DNA from: Thalassobacillus_A hwangdonensis
GTDB taxonomy: Bacteria > Bacillota > Bacilli > Bacillales > Halobacillaceae
DNA length: 64,000 nt
Direction: 5' to 3'
Assembly (NCBI RefSeq): GCF_042675915.1
Contig: NZ_JBHTKL010000005.1
Coordinates: 1,123,163 to 1,187,162, forward strand
In this document: positions 15,043-23,636 of the stretch, in pieces
How positions within the stretch are numbered: the stretch's first letter is position 1
Layout: each line of letters starts with the position of its first letter
Translations under genes and position numbers: made by a program
Notes under the pieces: generated by a model
Told to the model about the DNA's origin: nothing
The model's database searches: none
What the model saw: only the letters and a program-made list of their open reading frames with translations

Positions 15043-16209
15043 ATGGACACATTTACTTTTCAAAATCCGACTAAACTTATTTTTGGAAAAGATACATTGA
15101 CGAAACTTCCAGAAGAAATCCCGGCGGGTACGAAGCGTGCCTTGATGGTGTATGGAGGCGGAAGTATTAAGAAGAACGGCATTTATGACCGTGTACTGGC
15201 TCAGTTCGAGAAAGCCGGTGTAGAAGTCTTTGAACTTGGTGGTGTCGAACCGAACCCTAAACTTTCCACAGTGAAAGAAGGAGCGAAAATATGCAAAGAA
15301 GAACAGGTCGACTTCATCTTAGCGGTTGGTGGCGGAAGCGTCATCGATGCCACAAAAACAATTGCAGCAGCAGCGAAGTATGACGGAGATCCCTGGGACC
15401 TGGTAACGAAGAAAGCTACACCGGATGGAGTACTTCCATTTGGAACTGTATTGACATTGGCTGCTACAGGTTCAGAAATGAACGCAGGTGCGGTCATCAC
15501 GAATTGGGAGACGAATGAGAAGTATGGCTGGGGCTATTCACCATACACTTATCCTGCATTTTCCATCCTGGATCCTGCACACACGGTGTCAGTGCCAAGA
15601 GATCAGACGGTGTACGGCATCGTAGACATGATGACGCATTTGATGGAACAGTATTTCCATAATCCTACGAATTCGCCTGTCCAGGATGAAATGATTGAAG
15701 GTGTGTTGCGCAGCGTCATTGAAACGGCTCCGAAACTGCTGGATGACCTAGCATCCTTTGAACATCGTGAAACAATCCTGTATGCAGGAACAATTGCGTT
15801 GAATGGGATGCTGCAAATGGGCTATCGTGGAGACTGGGCTTCCCACAATATCGAGCATGCGGTATCAGCAGTTTATGATATCCCACACGCAGGAGGTCTT
15901 GCTATTCTGTTCCCTAACTGGATGAAGTACAATGTCGAGCAAGATGCAGCGAGATTCAAGCGCTTCGCTGTAAAGGTGTTCGGTGTGGATGCAGCTGGTA
16001 AATCAGATGAGGAAGTCGCCCAGGAAGGGATCGCTGCCCTTCGCAGCTTCTGGTCTTCAATAGGAGCGCCGGAACGACTGAATGACTACAACATTGGATT
16101 GGATAAATTTGATGTGATCGTCGACCGTGCGATGCGCCGTGGTAAATTCGGTAATTTCCGCCAGCTTGACTCCATTGATGTTGAAAAAATCCTGCACATG
16201 TCTAAATGA
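15043..16209 (+). CDS. yugJ: Iron-type alcohol dehydrogenase (butanol dehydrogenase-like)
   Basis: The 388-residue enzyme belongs to group III Fe-dependent alcohol dehydrogenases (BdhA/YqhD-like), reducing aldehydes with NAD(P)H. Nucleotide motif VGGGSVIDATKTIA (about 94-107) and metal-site residues in DMMTHLMEQY and SHNIEHAVSAVYDIPHAGGLA are present. Start ATG 15043 has AAAGGAGAG in front; the frame is open for 59 more codons upstream but overlaps yuzA. B. subtilis has yugJ and yugK paralogues in this location; only one copy occurs here. Confidence 0.9.
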   Translation: MDTFTFQNPTKLIFGKDTLTKLPEEIPAGTKRALMVYGGGSIKKNGIYDRVLAQFEKAGVEVFELGGVEPNPKLSTVKEGAKICKEEQVDFILAVGGGSVIDATKTIAAAAKYDGDPWDLVTKKATPDGVLPFGTVLTLAATGSEMNAGAVITNWETNEKYGWGYSPYTYPAFSILDPAHTVSVPRDQTVYGIVDMMTHLMEQYFHNPTNSPVQDEMIEGVLRSVIETAPKLLDDLASFEHRETILYAGTIALNGMLQMGYRGDWASHNIEHAVSAVYDIPHAGGLAILFPNWMKYNVEQDAARFKRFAVKVFGVDAAGKSDEEVAQEGIAALRSFWSSIGAPERLNDYNIGLDKFDVIVDRAMRRGKFGNFRQLDSIDVEKILHMSK

Positions 16210-16215
16210 TTGGAT

Positions 16216-16245
16216 GACCGCCCTGGATTCTGGGGTGGTCTTTTT
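16216..16245 (+). terminator. Terminator of the alcohol dehydrogenase gene
   Basis: GACCGCCC pairs with GGGTGGTC (one G-U), followed by five T. Confidence 0.75.
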
Positions 16246-16252
16246 GTGTGTT

Positions 16253-16363
16253 CGCTCATAAAATCTGATTTTCGCTTATAAATCTCAGTTATCGCTCATA
16301 AATTCGAAATTCCGCTCACAAACGTACGAAAATCGCCCATAAATCCAGAATTCCGCTCACAAA
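16253..16363. repeat. Six-unit CGCTCATAAA array, 20-21 bp period
   Basis: CGCTCATAAA or a one- or two-base variant (CGCTTATAAA, CGCTCACAAA, CGCCCATAAA) starts at 16253, 16273, 16293, 16313, 16334 and 16354. The spacers (such as TCTGATTTT and TTCGAAATTC) are poorly conserved. Spacing corresponds to two helical turns. The array fills most of the gap between the dehydrogenase terminator and the pgi promoter. Confidence 0.85.
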
Positions 16364-16434
16364 TCCCACGCACCCCGTAATAACCCCCATAACAATCGAA
16401 TTTCAGATGTATCCGTTTACATTCATCCGCTTGC

Positions 16435-16463
16435 TTGATTTGTCCGTCCGGTTTCGATAAAGT
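16435..16463 (+). promoter_or_regulatory. Probable SigA promoter of pgi
   Basis: TTGATT (16435), 17 bp, TAAAGT (16458), 47 bp before the pgi start. Confidence 0.5.
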
Positions 16464-16509
16464 GAAAATGGCTTATAGAAAAATTAAGTACGGAAGTGGA
16501 GGAAATACG

Positions 16510-17859
16510 ATGACACATATTCGCTTTGACTATAAAAAGGCGCTGCCGTTTTTCGGCGAGCATGAACTTACTTACATGGAAGATGCAGTGCAGCTTGCTC
16601 ACGAAGCATTGCGCCAGAAAACTGGACCAGGGAATGACTTCCTAGGCTGGCTAGACCTTCCTGAGAATTACGATAAAGAGGAATTCTCACGGATCAAACA
16701 ATCTGCTGAAAAAATCAAAAATGATTCTGATGTTCTGCTAGTAGTCGGTATCGGCGGTTCTTATCTTGGAGCGCGTGCTGCACTAGAGATGCTGAACCAT
16801 AGCTTCTACAATGAGCTTTCCAAGGAGCAGCGCAAGACACCACAAGTGTTCTTCGTAGGAAACAGTATCAGTGCTCCTTATTTGAATGATCTGTTCGACG
16901 TACTGAAAGATAAAGACGTCTCCATCAACGTCATTTCAAAGAGTGGTACGACAACGGAGCCTGCGATTGCGTTCCGCATTTTCCGTAAATTCCTTGAAGA
17001 AAAATACGGAGTGGAAGAGGCGCGTAAACGTATTTACGCGACGACGGATAAAGCGAAGGGTGCACTGAAAACACTGGCAGATGAAGAAGGGTACGAAAGC
17101 TTTGTTGTACCAGACGATGTAGGGGGCCGTTTTTCTGTACTGACAGCTGTCGGACTGCTGCCAATCGCAGCTAGCGGCATCGATATCGATCAGATGATGG
17201 CTGGTGCGAAAGATGCAAGCCACGAGTTAAGTGCAGAAAAATTGGAAGAAAACCCGGCGTACCAATACGCTGCTGTGAGAAACGTCCTCTACAACAAAGG
17301 GAAATCAATTGAAATGCTTGTGAACTATGAACCTGCATTGCAATACTTCTCAGAGTGGTGGAAGCAATTGTTCGGTGAAAGTGAAGGGAAAGACCAAAAA
17401 GGAATCTTCCCTGCGTCTGCAAACTTCTCCACAGACCTCCATTCAATGGGGCAGTATGTACAGGATGGTCGTCGCGATTTGTTCGAAACTGTACTTAAAG
17501 TGAATGAACCTAAATCGGATGTGACGATTGAAGAGGATGCACAGAACCTTGATGGCTTGAACTACCTCGCTGGAAAGACTGTCGACGAAGTGAATGAAAA
17601 AGCATATGAAGGAACGTTGCTTGCGCATACAGATGGCCAAGTTCCTAACTTGATCATCGAAGTGCCGAAGCTTGACGCTTATACATTCGGCCAGCTTGTG
17701 TATTTCTTCGAAAAAGCTTGTGCCATCAGTGGGTACATCCTTGGAGTCAATCCATTCGATCAGCCTGGTGTGGAAGCGTACAAGAAAAATATGTTCGCTC
17801 TGCTTGGTAAACCAGGATTTGAAGACTTGAAAGAAGAACTTGAAAAACGCTTGAAATAA
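16510..17859 (+). CDS. pgi: Glucose-6-phosphate isomerase
   Basis: The enzyme (449 residues) interconverts glucose-6-phosphate and fructose-6-phosphate. Family motifs include VGIGGSYLGARAALEML, ISKSGTTTEPAIAFRIF (sugar-phosphate site), and HSMGQYVQDGRRDLFETV. Length fits the short Firmicutes form. ATG 16510 follows GTGGAGG; the upstream in-frame extension covers the promoter and is rejected. Monocistronic with a strong terminator. Confidence 0.96.
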   Translation: MTHIRFDYKKALPFFGEHELTYMEDAVQLAHEALRQKTGPGNDFLGWLDLPENYDKEEFSRIKQSAEKIKNDSDVLLVVGIGGSYLGARAALEMLNHSFYNELSKEQRKTPQVFFVGNSISAPYLNDLFDVLKDKDVSINVISKSGTTTEPAIAFRIFRKFLEEKYGVEEARKRIYATTDKAKGALKTLADEEGYESFVVPDDVGGRFSVLTAVGLLPIAASGIDIDQMMAGAKDASHELSAEKLEENPAYQYAAVRNVLYNKGKSIEMLVNYEPALQYFSEWWKQLFGESEGKDQKGIFPASANFSTDLHSMGQYVQDGRRDLFETVLKVNEPKSDVTIEEDAQNLDGLNYLAGKTVDEVNEKAYEGTLLAHTDGQVPNLIIEVPKLDAYTFGQLVYFFEKACAISGYILGVNPFDQPGVEAYKKNMFALLGKPGFEDLKEELEKRLK

Positions 17860-17861
17860 TT

Positions 17862-17900
17862 AAAAAATGAGGGTGTCCGTTGCGGGCACCCTCATTTTTT
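17862..17900 (+). terminator. Terminator of pgi
   Basis: AAAAAATGAGGGTGTCC pairs with GGGCACCCTCATTTTTT (one G-U). Confidence 0.92.
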
Positions 17901-18028
17901 ATACTTTAAGAAAGTCTAATTTTATTAAAGGAGGATTTCGCCATATTTGCATGGCGACAAGCCAAGTTTTTCTAATGAATTCATATTTCCATCGAGAACG
18001 GTAAAACTAACGAAAAAGGAGTGTTCGA

Positions 18029-18433
18029 ATGATACCTATCTCTTCGAAAGTCACTGGTGAAGTATTTTCACTGCACGACCTTGAATCAAAACTTAGCCCT
18101 TTAGGTTATGTGATAGGCGGCAACTGGGATTACGACCATGGAAGTTTCGACTACAAAATTGATGATGATGTCGGTTATCAATTTTTACGCGTGCCATTTG
18201 ATGTGGAGCATGGTTCCCTTGACGCGCCAACATCAACCGTAAAAATAGGCGAGCCATTTCTCCTGTCACACAAATACCAGCGTGGTCTTGATGACAATGT
18301 ACATGTGGGAAATATCAAAGCCTCTTTCGATCAGTTTTCTGAGCCACAGGATCCGGATGCTTCCGTCGACGAGAAGTATATCGCAGTCGGTCAGGAGCTT
18401 GTCCGGGAACTGGAAGCTACGCTATTGGCTTAA
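18029..18433 (+). CDS. yugN: YugN-like family protein
   Basis: A 134-residue soluble protein without membrane segments, starting MIPISSKVTGEVFSLHDLES and containing GGNWDYDHGSFDYKI. It agrees with the YugN-like family, known in Bacillus only as hypothetical. ATG 18029 follows AAAAGGAGTG. Its last 12 bp overlap the 3' end of convergent yugO, keeping the yugN-yugO pairing seen in B. subtilis. Confidence 0.8.
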   Translation: MIPISSKVTGEVFSLHDLESKLSPLGYVIGGNWDYDHGSFDYKIDDDVGYQFLRVPFDVEHGSLDAPTSTVKIGEPFLLSHKYQRGLDDNVHVGNIKASFDQFSEPQDPDASVDEKYIAVGQELVRELEATLLA

Positions 18434-19420
18434 AGGAGTCAACACGACAAGCCGATCTGATTTCTCGATGATTGCATCACTGTATAAATTCAATTTCAAC
18501 TGTTCATCTCTGATGATTCCTACCAATGTTTCTTTGTCAGAGGCGTAATGGATCAACGCCTCTTTGAACTGCTTTCCAACCAACGTATCTGGAGGATCAA
18601 GTTCATGGAATTGCTGTTCAGTCATGATTTCCAACAGCAGCTCGAATGGCTTGACTGGATCATTCCGATGTAATTCATGATAAAACAATGCGCTCATGAA
18701 ATCATTGGAACGGATCACTGTTGTGGCACCTGCCCTCCGCGCATTAACAGAATGTTTTTCCGTCAGAATTTCCGCAATGATCTTCAATTCAGGGTTAAGG
18801 CCTTTCATTGCAACAATCGCCAGTATAACCACCTGATCGGCTTGTTCCTCTCTCATTGAAGGATCGGCGGTGATTAGTATTTCTTTGGCATAGGAAATAT
18901 TCGCTTTATGGAGCGTCTCATCATCACTAACATCCCCACGGATGAAGTGAACGGGGTATTGATTGTAGGGAAGTTCCCTCATGGTCCGATCAATTAATAC
19001 GATATCTTCAGGGTCATTATGCTGCTGCATGATCTCAATCAATTGCCGTGTCCGTTCATTCCATCCGACCAGAATAATGTGGCCTTTTCCTTTGAAGGCA
19101 ACTTTTCCGGTGGATAAATCTTTCTCGTGCTTGATTGTTCCTGCAGACAGCGTAGCCATATAAAAGGTTACCAGTCCCCCACCAGCCAGAATGAGCAAGA
19201 TGCCTATGATGCGTCCCGCATTGCTCAATGGAACGTAATCACCGTAACCCACGGTGGACCCTGTCACGAACGCCCACCAAATCCCGTCGAAAATAGTGGG
19301 GAAATGCTGAGGTTCGATAAAATGGATGAGTGCACCGAAAAAAACCATGAATACAATCACGGTCAGGAACAGTCGCAGGAATATGGGAAGCCGGAAGTAA
19401 AATCTTGTCCAACTGTACAT
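18422..19420 (-). CDS. yugO: Two-TM potassium channel with RCK domain (YugO)
   Basis: The 332-residue protein has TM1 (about 12-34), a pore loop with selectivity filter TVGYGD (56-61), TM2 (about 72-92) and a cytosolic TrkA-N/RCK domain starting GHIILVGWNERTRQ. The usual GxGxxG is altered to VGWNER. In B. subtilis YugO releases K+ and carries electrical signals in biofilms. There the mstX (mistic) gene overlaps its start; here no mistic-like frame exists upstream. The frame is open to 19510 but that part lies in a terminator, so ATG 19420 (AAGGAG 12 bp upstream) is used. Confidence 0.88.
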   Translation of the reverse strand: MYSWTRFYFRLPIFLRLFLTVIVFMVFFGALIHFIEPQHFPTIFDGIWWAFVTGSTVGYGDYVPLSNAGRIIGILLILAGGGLVTFYMATLSAGTIKHEKDLSTGKVAFKGKGHIILVGWNERTRQLIEIMQQHNDPEDIVLIDRTMRELPYNQYPVHFIRGDVSDDETLHKANISYAKEILITADPSMREEQADQVVILAIVAMKGLNPELKIIAEILTEKHSVNARRAGATTVIRSNDFMSALFYHELHRNDPVKPFELLLEIMTEQQFHELDPPDTLVGKQFKEALIHYASDKETLVGIIRDEQLKLNLYSDAIIEKSDRLVVLTPLSQ

Positions 19421-19469
19421 GATTAGGAAGGACTCCTTTTTAAGATACAGTATGGACGAATTCAAATGG

Positions 19470-19504
19470 AAATATAAGAAAACCGGCCGCAGAGGGCCGG
19501 TTTT
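19470..19504 (-). terminator. Terminator of the thioredoxin-like gene
   Basis: AAAACCGGCC pairs with GGCCGGTTTT; a T-rich tail follows on the minus strand. The stop codon of the gene lies in the stem. Confidence 0.85.
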
Positions 19505-20063
19505 ATGCAATAGACTTCAAACGCGAGCGGATGCATGAATAGACTTCATCCCAAAAATCGCGATTCTCACGGAATGCTCTTGTCAGGAACGTGAACATTT
19601 CCTGTTGTTTTTCTTTGAAATCATTTGCTTCCTTAGGGGGAAGCGCGGCATTCGATTCGTTGATGAAACGCTGGATTGTTTTAGCGCGTGGACCCCAAAC
19701 TGCAACTTCCCTGCCGTTTTTATCTATGAAAATGAAAATCGGGATCGATCGGCTCTTTCCATTAGTGAGATACTGATCCATCAGTTCCAGATTCTGATCC
19801 CTGTAAAGGAAATGGACATCCATATTCGTTGCTTCAGCAATCCTCAATAAAATCGGGATATTCAGCATGGCGTCCCCGCACCAGCTTTCTGTCAGTACTA
19901 GGACTCTCAGTTCTTTCGAGCGTAATTTCTCGAACAACTCATAATCCTTTTCTTCCAGTTGAAAATTCTCATATATATGAATGAGGTTTTCCCGGTGAAC
20001 CTCCATAACGTCCACATATTCCTGTGCAGTAATGCCTTTGTTGTACCATTCTTCCAGTTTCAT
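19503..20063 (-). CDS. Thioredoxin-family protein
   Basis: The 186-residue cytosolic protein has a thioredoxin-like domain around LVLTESWCGDAMLNIPIL (about residues 60-77), followed by the cis-Pro segment SIPIFIFIDKNG. The active site reads WCGD with a single Cys instead of WCxxC, as in the Thioredoxin_9 type family, so it may bind or sense thiols rather than carry out classical disulfide exchange. ATG 20063 has AGGAGGAG in front; the longer frame lacks a ribosome site. It is followed by yugO on the same strand, with a terminator between. Confidence 0.8.
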   Translation of the reverse strand: MKLEEWYNKGITAQEYVDVMEVHRENLIHIYENFQLEEKDYELFEKLRSKELRVLVLTESWCGDAMLNIPILLRIAEATNMDVHFLYRDQNLELMDQYLTNGKSRSIPIFIFIDKNGREVAVWGPRAKTIQRFINESNAALPPKEANDFKEKQQEMFTFLTRAFRENRDFWDEVYSCIRSRLKSIA

Positions 20064-20130
20064 GGAACTCCTCCTCCTAAAATAAGCCTCCCTTGGTGCA
20101 TACCCGAAAAGTCCCTGTTTCAAGCTCATC

Positions 20131-20163
20131 AAAAAGAAAAGCTCCATCAAATGAGGGAGCTTT
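20131..20163 (-). terminator. Terminator of the DUF4395 gene
   Basis: AAAGCTCC pairs with GGAGCTTT around a 10-base loop, then TCTTTTT on the minus strand. Confidence 0.8.
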
Positions 20164-20167
20164 GTGA

Positions 20168-20599
20168 CTATCGTCCACTATGCAATTTGCGATATCGATA
20201 TTGCTGCCATTGAAAACGGATGAAGCATCCGACGCAGAACCCCATGATAGCAATAGAAGCAGCCAGGAAGACCATAGCAGTGAAGAGATGACCGATGATC
20301 ATCCATCCGCCGGTATAAGCCATGTATGCCATCGTCAGACAGAAGACAGCGATGATTTGATTGAATTGCTGCTGCTGCTTATCTTCTGGAATATAGGATG
20401 GAAGCGGCTTTTTCAGGAACTTTTTTCCTATATACAAAACCGGGTGGAGATCGAAGAGTAAGCCTGATATTCCAGCCAGTAAAGGAACAAGTAAAAAGTA
20501 ATGCCAGGATGTCAGCCAGGTCAGCAAGACAGCAGTTACGATCGTCCATTGATTCAGCCTGACAAGTGGGCGCGGGATCGTTTGACTCCTACTGTTCAT
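20168..20599 (-). CDS. DUF4395 membrane protein
   Basis: A 143-residue protein with about four membrane helices, starting near IPRPLVRLNQWTIV, the N-terminal signature of DUF4395. The Trx-like gene follows 104 bp downstream on the same strand, behind a terminator. DUF4395 genes often accompany thiol-redox genes, so a related role is possible but not shown. ATG 20599 is chosen over TTG 20611 because of spacing from AAAGG. Confidence 0.75.
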   Translation of the reverse strand: MNSRSQTIPRPLVRLNQWTIVTAVLLTWLTSWHYFLLVPLLAGISGLLFDLHPVLYIGKKFLKKPLPSYIPEDKQQQQFNQIIAVFCLTMAYMAYTGGWMIIGHLFTAMVFLAASIAIMGFCVGCFIRFQWQQYRYRKLHSGR

Positions 20600-20735
20600 C
20601 GTTAAAACCAACCTTTCTTATCGGTTATTATGTAATTATATTATATACCCTGATGGGAACTTTGTGAAGGATAACGCTTACCAACGGGGAGCGTGTTTTG
20701 ATATGATGGTTGCAGAGGAAAAAAGGAGGATGACC

Positions 20736-21794
20736 ATGGAACAACAACGTTTGGATTTTTTACTGGAATTATTGCAGACACCTTCTCCGTCCAGCATGGA
20801 AATGGAGATTCAGAAAAAGTGGATACAAGAAATGAACAGCTATGCGGATGAAATCCGCACCGACCACGCCGGAAATGCAATCGCAGTATTGAACCCGGAG
20901 GCTGAGTTCAAAATCATGCTTGCCGGCCATTGCGACGAAATTGCATTAGTGATCAATCGGATCGATGACCACGGCTATCTCCATATCGATAAAATGGGCG
21001 GAGTAAATCCGAAAGCGGCTGTAGGAATGAAAGTGACTGTACTCGGTTATCAAAAAACGGTAACAGGAGTCATCGGGGTGAATGCCCAGCATCATGGAGG
21101 ATTGAAGGGTGACTTTGATCTTGGTGATCTTTTCATTGATTGCGGAGCAAAATCAAAGCAGGAAATGGAAGAGCTTGTCCAGATCGGTGACCTTGCTGTC
21201 TATAAACGGGAGCCGGAAGTGCTGATGGACCGTTACATAGCTGGTCGTGGATTGGACAACAGGACGGGTACATTCATAGTCGGTGAAGTACTTCGTCGCC
21301 TGTCAGATAAAGAGATTAACGTCGGAGTGTACGCTGCAAGTACCGTCAATGAGGAAACAAACATGGGCGGTGCATACTTCGCGGCAGCAGGTGTAGAGCC
21401 TACAATGGCGATTGCCTGTGATGTCACCTTTGCGACCGACTATCCGAATGTCGATAAAAATAAGCATGGAGATGTACGTCTGGATGGAGGTCCGGTGTTG
21501 GCGAAAGGTGCACCAATCAACCGAAAAATCAATGGGTTGCTCGAAGCGACGGCCAAGAAGCTGAAAATGGATGTCCAATATGAATTGACACCTCGCATGA
21601 CAGGAACGGATGCAGATAAAATGCGTCTGACAGGGAAAGGCGTCCCGGTAAGTCTTGTTTCGCTGCCATTACGATACATGCATTCGCCGGTAGAAACGGT
21701 AAGCATCAAAGATATCGACGAAGAAATCGACCTTCTTGTAGAAATGATTGCAGGCATGACAGGAACGGAAAGCCTGAACCCATTAGAAGACTAA
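20736..21794 (+). CDS. M42 family metallo-aminopeptidase
   Basis: The 352-residue protein is a cytosolic dinuclear zinc aminopeptidase of the M42 family (FrvX/YsdC/YtoP-like), which forms tetrahedral assemblies that trim peptides. Metal-site segments are MLAGHCDEIALVI (His and Asp), GRGLDNRTGTF (bridging Asp), STVNEETNMGGAYF (catalytic Glu pair) and MACDVTF-type ACDVTFATD; the terminal His is in LRYMHSPVE. ATG 20736 is six bases after AAAGGAGG. Which M42 paralogue it is cannot be decided. Confidence 0.9.
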   Translation: MEQQRLDFLLELLQTPSPSSMEMEIQKKWIQEMNSYADEIRTDHAGNAIAVLNPEAEFKIMLAGHCDEIALVINRIDDHGYLHIDKMGGVNPKAAVGMKVTVLGYQKTVTGVIGVNAQHHGGLKGDFDLGDLFIDCGAKSKQEMEELVQIGDLAVYKREPEVLMDRYIAGRGLDNRTGTFIVGEVLRRLSDKEINVGVYAASTVNEETNMGGAYFAAAGVEPTMAIACDVTFATDYPNVDKNKHGDVRLDGGPVLAKGAPINRKINGLLEATAKKLKMDVQYELTPRMTGTDADKMRLTGKGVPVSLVSLPLRYMHSPVETVSIKDIDEEIDLLVEMIAGMTGTESLNPLED

Positions 21795-21836
21795 CGATTT
21801 TTTAAAAAAGATGAGTCACGAGAGTATAAAGTGAAG

Positions 21837-21949
21837 TCAACATACGCAGACTCCAGCGGGAACAGCACAAGTCTGAAGACCCCGGAGGGAAGCGTTCTGT
21901 GCTTGCCGAGGAGGCTGAGGCCGTGCCCGCGGAAAGCGGAGTATGCTGA
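21837..21949. repeat. Palindromic intergenic element, copy A
   Basis: The element reads AGACTCC-AGCGGGAA, AGACCCC, GAGGAGGCT, CCCGCGGAAAGCG in order, as in copies D and (reversed) B and C. Outer arms TCAACATAC and GTATGCTGA pair with one mismatch. It lies between the M42 gene and the next operon; the remainder of 21795-22098 holds a terminator-like hairpin. Confidence 0.85.
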
Positions 21950-21975
21950 TGAAGCGGTAGATGCCATCATAAGAG

Positions 21976-22006
21976 AGGTCCGAACTAATGGTTCGGATCT
22001 TTTTTA
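21976..22006 (+). terminator. Intrinsic terminator after element A
   Basis: GGTCCGAAC pairs with GTTCGGATC (one G-U) and is followed by TTTTTT. It would end read-through from the M42 gene and the element. Confidence 0.85.
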
Positions 22007-22098
22007 GTTTTATTTAAACAATAGATGGAAAAGTGATCCTTGTGAAATATTTGGAAATTTGAAATAATGTATGGCATGATGATTCGAGGAGGGAAAGC

Positions 22099-22293
22099 AT
22101 GCGCTCACTCAAAACACAGATGACCTTAGCTATTGCTACAGCACTATTATTTGTTGCAGGCTCATTTTATTACGTGGAATTCTCAGGAAAAGAAGAATTC
22201 CTCCCAATCAGGATGATCTTTTATTTTGTTATGATTTCTTCGGTATTCAATGCTGGCCTATTGACCCAGAAATATATAGGTGCGAGAAACTGA
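22099..22293 (+). CDS. Small two-helix membrane protein
   Basis: A 64-residue protein with two predicted helices (about 8-27 and 38-57) and a conserved-looking GLLTQKYIGARN end. The ribosome site GAGGAGGG is well placed for ATG 22099. No family is recognised. It begins an apparent operon, with fosB starting 20 bp after its stop. Confidence 0.7.
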   Translation: MRSLKTQMTLAIATALLFVAGSFYYVEFSGKEEFLPIRMIFYFVMISSVFNAGLLTQKYIGARN

Positions 22294-22312
22294 TTGATCA
22301 GGAGGGAAGGTA

Positions 22313-22732
22313 ATGAAAGTGCGTGGATTGAACCATCTGATGTTCTCTGTCTCAGATTTGGAAAGATCGATCGATTTTTATAGGAAAGTATTCGATGCAA
22401 GGCTGTTGGTGAAAGGTAGGACGACTGCCTATTTCGATCTTGCTGGGATGTGGCTTGCTTTGAATGAAGAAACCGATATCCCGCGGAATGAAATCCATCA
22501 GTCCTATACGCATCTGGCTTTTACTGTGGAAGCCTATGATCTTCCTGATCTACATAAGAAGCTGGATGCTTTGGGAGTGAACATCCTTCAAGGTCGTACG
22601 AGAGATGAACGGGATAAAGCATCCATCTATTTCACCGATCCGGATGGACATAAGTTTGAATTTCATACTGGAACTCTTGAGGATCGCCTGAGTTATTATA
22701 AGGATTCGAAACCGCATATGACTTTTTATTAA
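22313..22732 (+). CDS. fosB: FosB-type fosfomycin thiol transferase
   Basis: The 139-residue protein is a vicinal-oxygen-chelate metalloenzyme that opens the fosfomycin epoxide with bacillithiol or cysteine. Family segments are GLNHLMFSVSDLERSIDFY (metal His7), ALNEETDIPRNEI, QSYTHLAF (metal His), FTDPDGHKFEFHTGTL (metal Glu) and the C-terminal YYKDSKPHMTFY, all very close to Bacillus FosB. ATG 22313 follows GGAGGGAAGG. It is chromosomal and in a housekeeping context, so intrinsic rather than acquired resistance is likely. Confidence 0.9.
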   Translation: MKVRGLNHLMFSVSDLERSIDFYRKVFDARLLVKGRTTAYFDLAGMWLALNEETDIPRNEIHQSYTHLAFTVEAYDLPDLHKKLDALGVNILQGRTRDERDKASIYFTDPDGHKFEFHTGTLEDRLSYYKDSKPHMTFY

Positions 22733-22748
22733 GAAGAGAGGGATTGAG

Positions 22749-23132
22749 ATGGCAAGCTTGACGGGAATCACTTTTCAAGTAAGGGTAACAGATTTTGAAG
22801 AAGGTATTCGATGGTATCGGCTGCTTTTCAACAGGAAACCGGATTTTATTCCGCACGAAGACTTTGCGGAATGGGAAATGGTAGAAGGGACTTGGCTCCA
22901 GGTCGCAAAAGGGAAACCAGCGGAAGGTAGTGGTCCGTTGAGGCTTGGTGTCGAGAATATTAAAAAAGAACGTTCCAGATTGATGGACCAGTTGAATCTT
23001 GAATTAGAAGCTGTCAACACAAGAGAAGGAGTACCAGCTGCATGGCTTTCATTTGAGGATCCTTATGGAAACCGACTCGGTTTGTTTCAGGATTTGGAAA
23101 AACGTCCATTTCGAGAAGGTGAACAAGGATGA
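22749..23132 (+). CDS. Glyoxalase/VOC-superfamily protein
   Basis: The 127-residue protein has the beta-alpha-beta-beta-beta layout of the VOC fold: ITFQVRVTDFEEGIRWYRLL at the N-terminus and FEDPYGNRLGLFQDL at the C-terminus. Metal ligands typical of glyoxalase I are not clearly conserved (first strand has Gln where His is usual). The reaction is unknown. It lies between fosB and a TPR gene, overlapping the latter by 4 bp (ATGA), so they are translationally coupled. Confidence 0.75.
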   Translation: MASLTGITFQVRVTDFEEGIRWYRLLFNRKPDFIPHEDFAEWEMVEGTWLQVAKGKPAEGSGPLRLGVENIKKERSRLMDQLNLELEAVNTREGVPAAWLSFEDPYGNRLGLFQDLEKRPFREGEQG

Positions 23133-23614
23133 AGCGACTGAAGGAGATATTGGAAACAGACGATTTGGAACAAGCACATGTACATATTATTGATTTGCTG
23201 GAATCCCATCCTGATGATGCAAATGTCCGTTTCCAAATCGCTTCTGCCCATGATGCGTGTGGGTTTGAAAGAGAAGCGATTCGCCATTATTCAGACGCAT
23301 TGAAAATCGGATTGGAGAATGAAGTGGAACAGCAGGCATACATACAGTTAGGAAGCAGTTACCGTTGTATCGGTATGTATGAGAAGGCGGAGCAGCTATT
23401 GGAAGAAGGATTGAAAAAGCACCCGGAAAACGCGGCGATGAAGGCGTTTATGGCAATGACGAAGTACAACTTACATAAAAATAAAGCGTCTCTGCAGTTG
23501 TTATTCTCTGTCATATTAAATCAGGATAACACTGACCCGTGGATCCTGAAATACAAGCAGGCGCTGCTTTTCTATGCTGACCGGATCGATGATACATGGC
23601 AGACGGAGGAATAA
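23129..23614 (+). CDS. Tetratricopeptide-repeat protein
   Basis: The 161-residue protein consists of TPR-like helix pairs: VRFQIASAHDACGFEREAIRHY (written here in part), AYIQLGSSYRCIGMYEKAEQ and a third degenerate unit. Such proteins mediate protein contacts. It has no signal peptide. The start overlaps the VOC gene stop. Confidence 0.78.
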   Translation: MKRLKEILETDDLEQAHVHIIDLLESHPDDANVRFQIASAHDACGFEREAIRHYSDALKIGLENEVEQQAYIQLGSSYRCIGMYEKAEQLLEEGLKKHPENAAMKAFMAMTKYNLHKNKASLQLLFSVILNQDNTDPWILKYKQALLFYADRIDDTWQTEE

Positions 23615-23636
23615 TAAACAGAAAGTTGGAGCACAA

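Noticed and set aside
16253..16363. Possible CRISPR array
   Set aside because: Units are 10 bp with 10-11 bp spacers, are degenerate, and no cas genes are present.
22313..22732. Acquired antibiotic-resistance gene on a mobile element
   Set aside because: fosB lies in a normal chromosomal operon with no insertion sequence or integrase, and the base composition looks like its neighbours.
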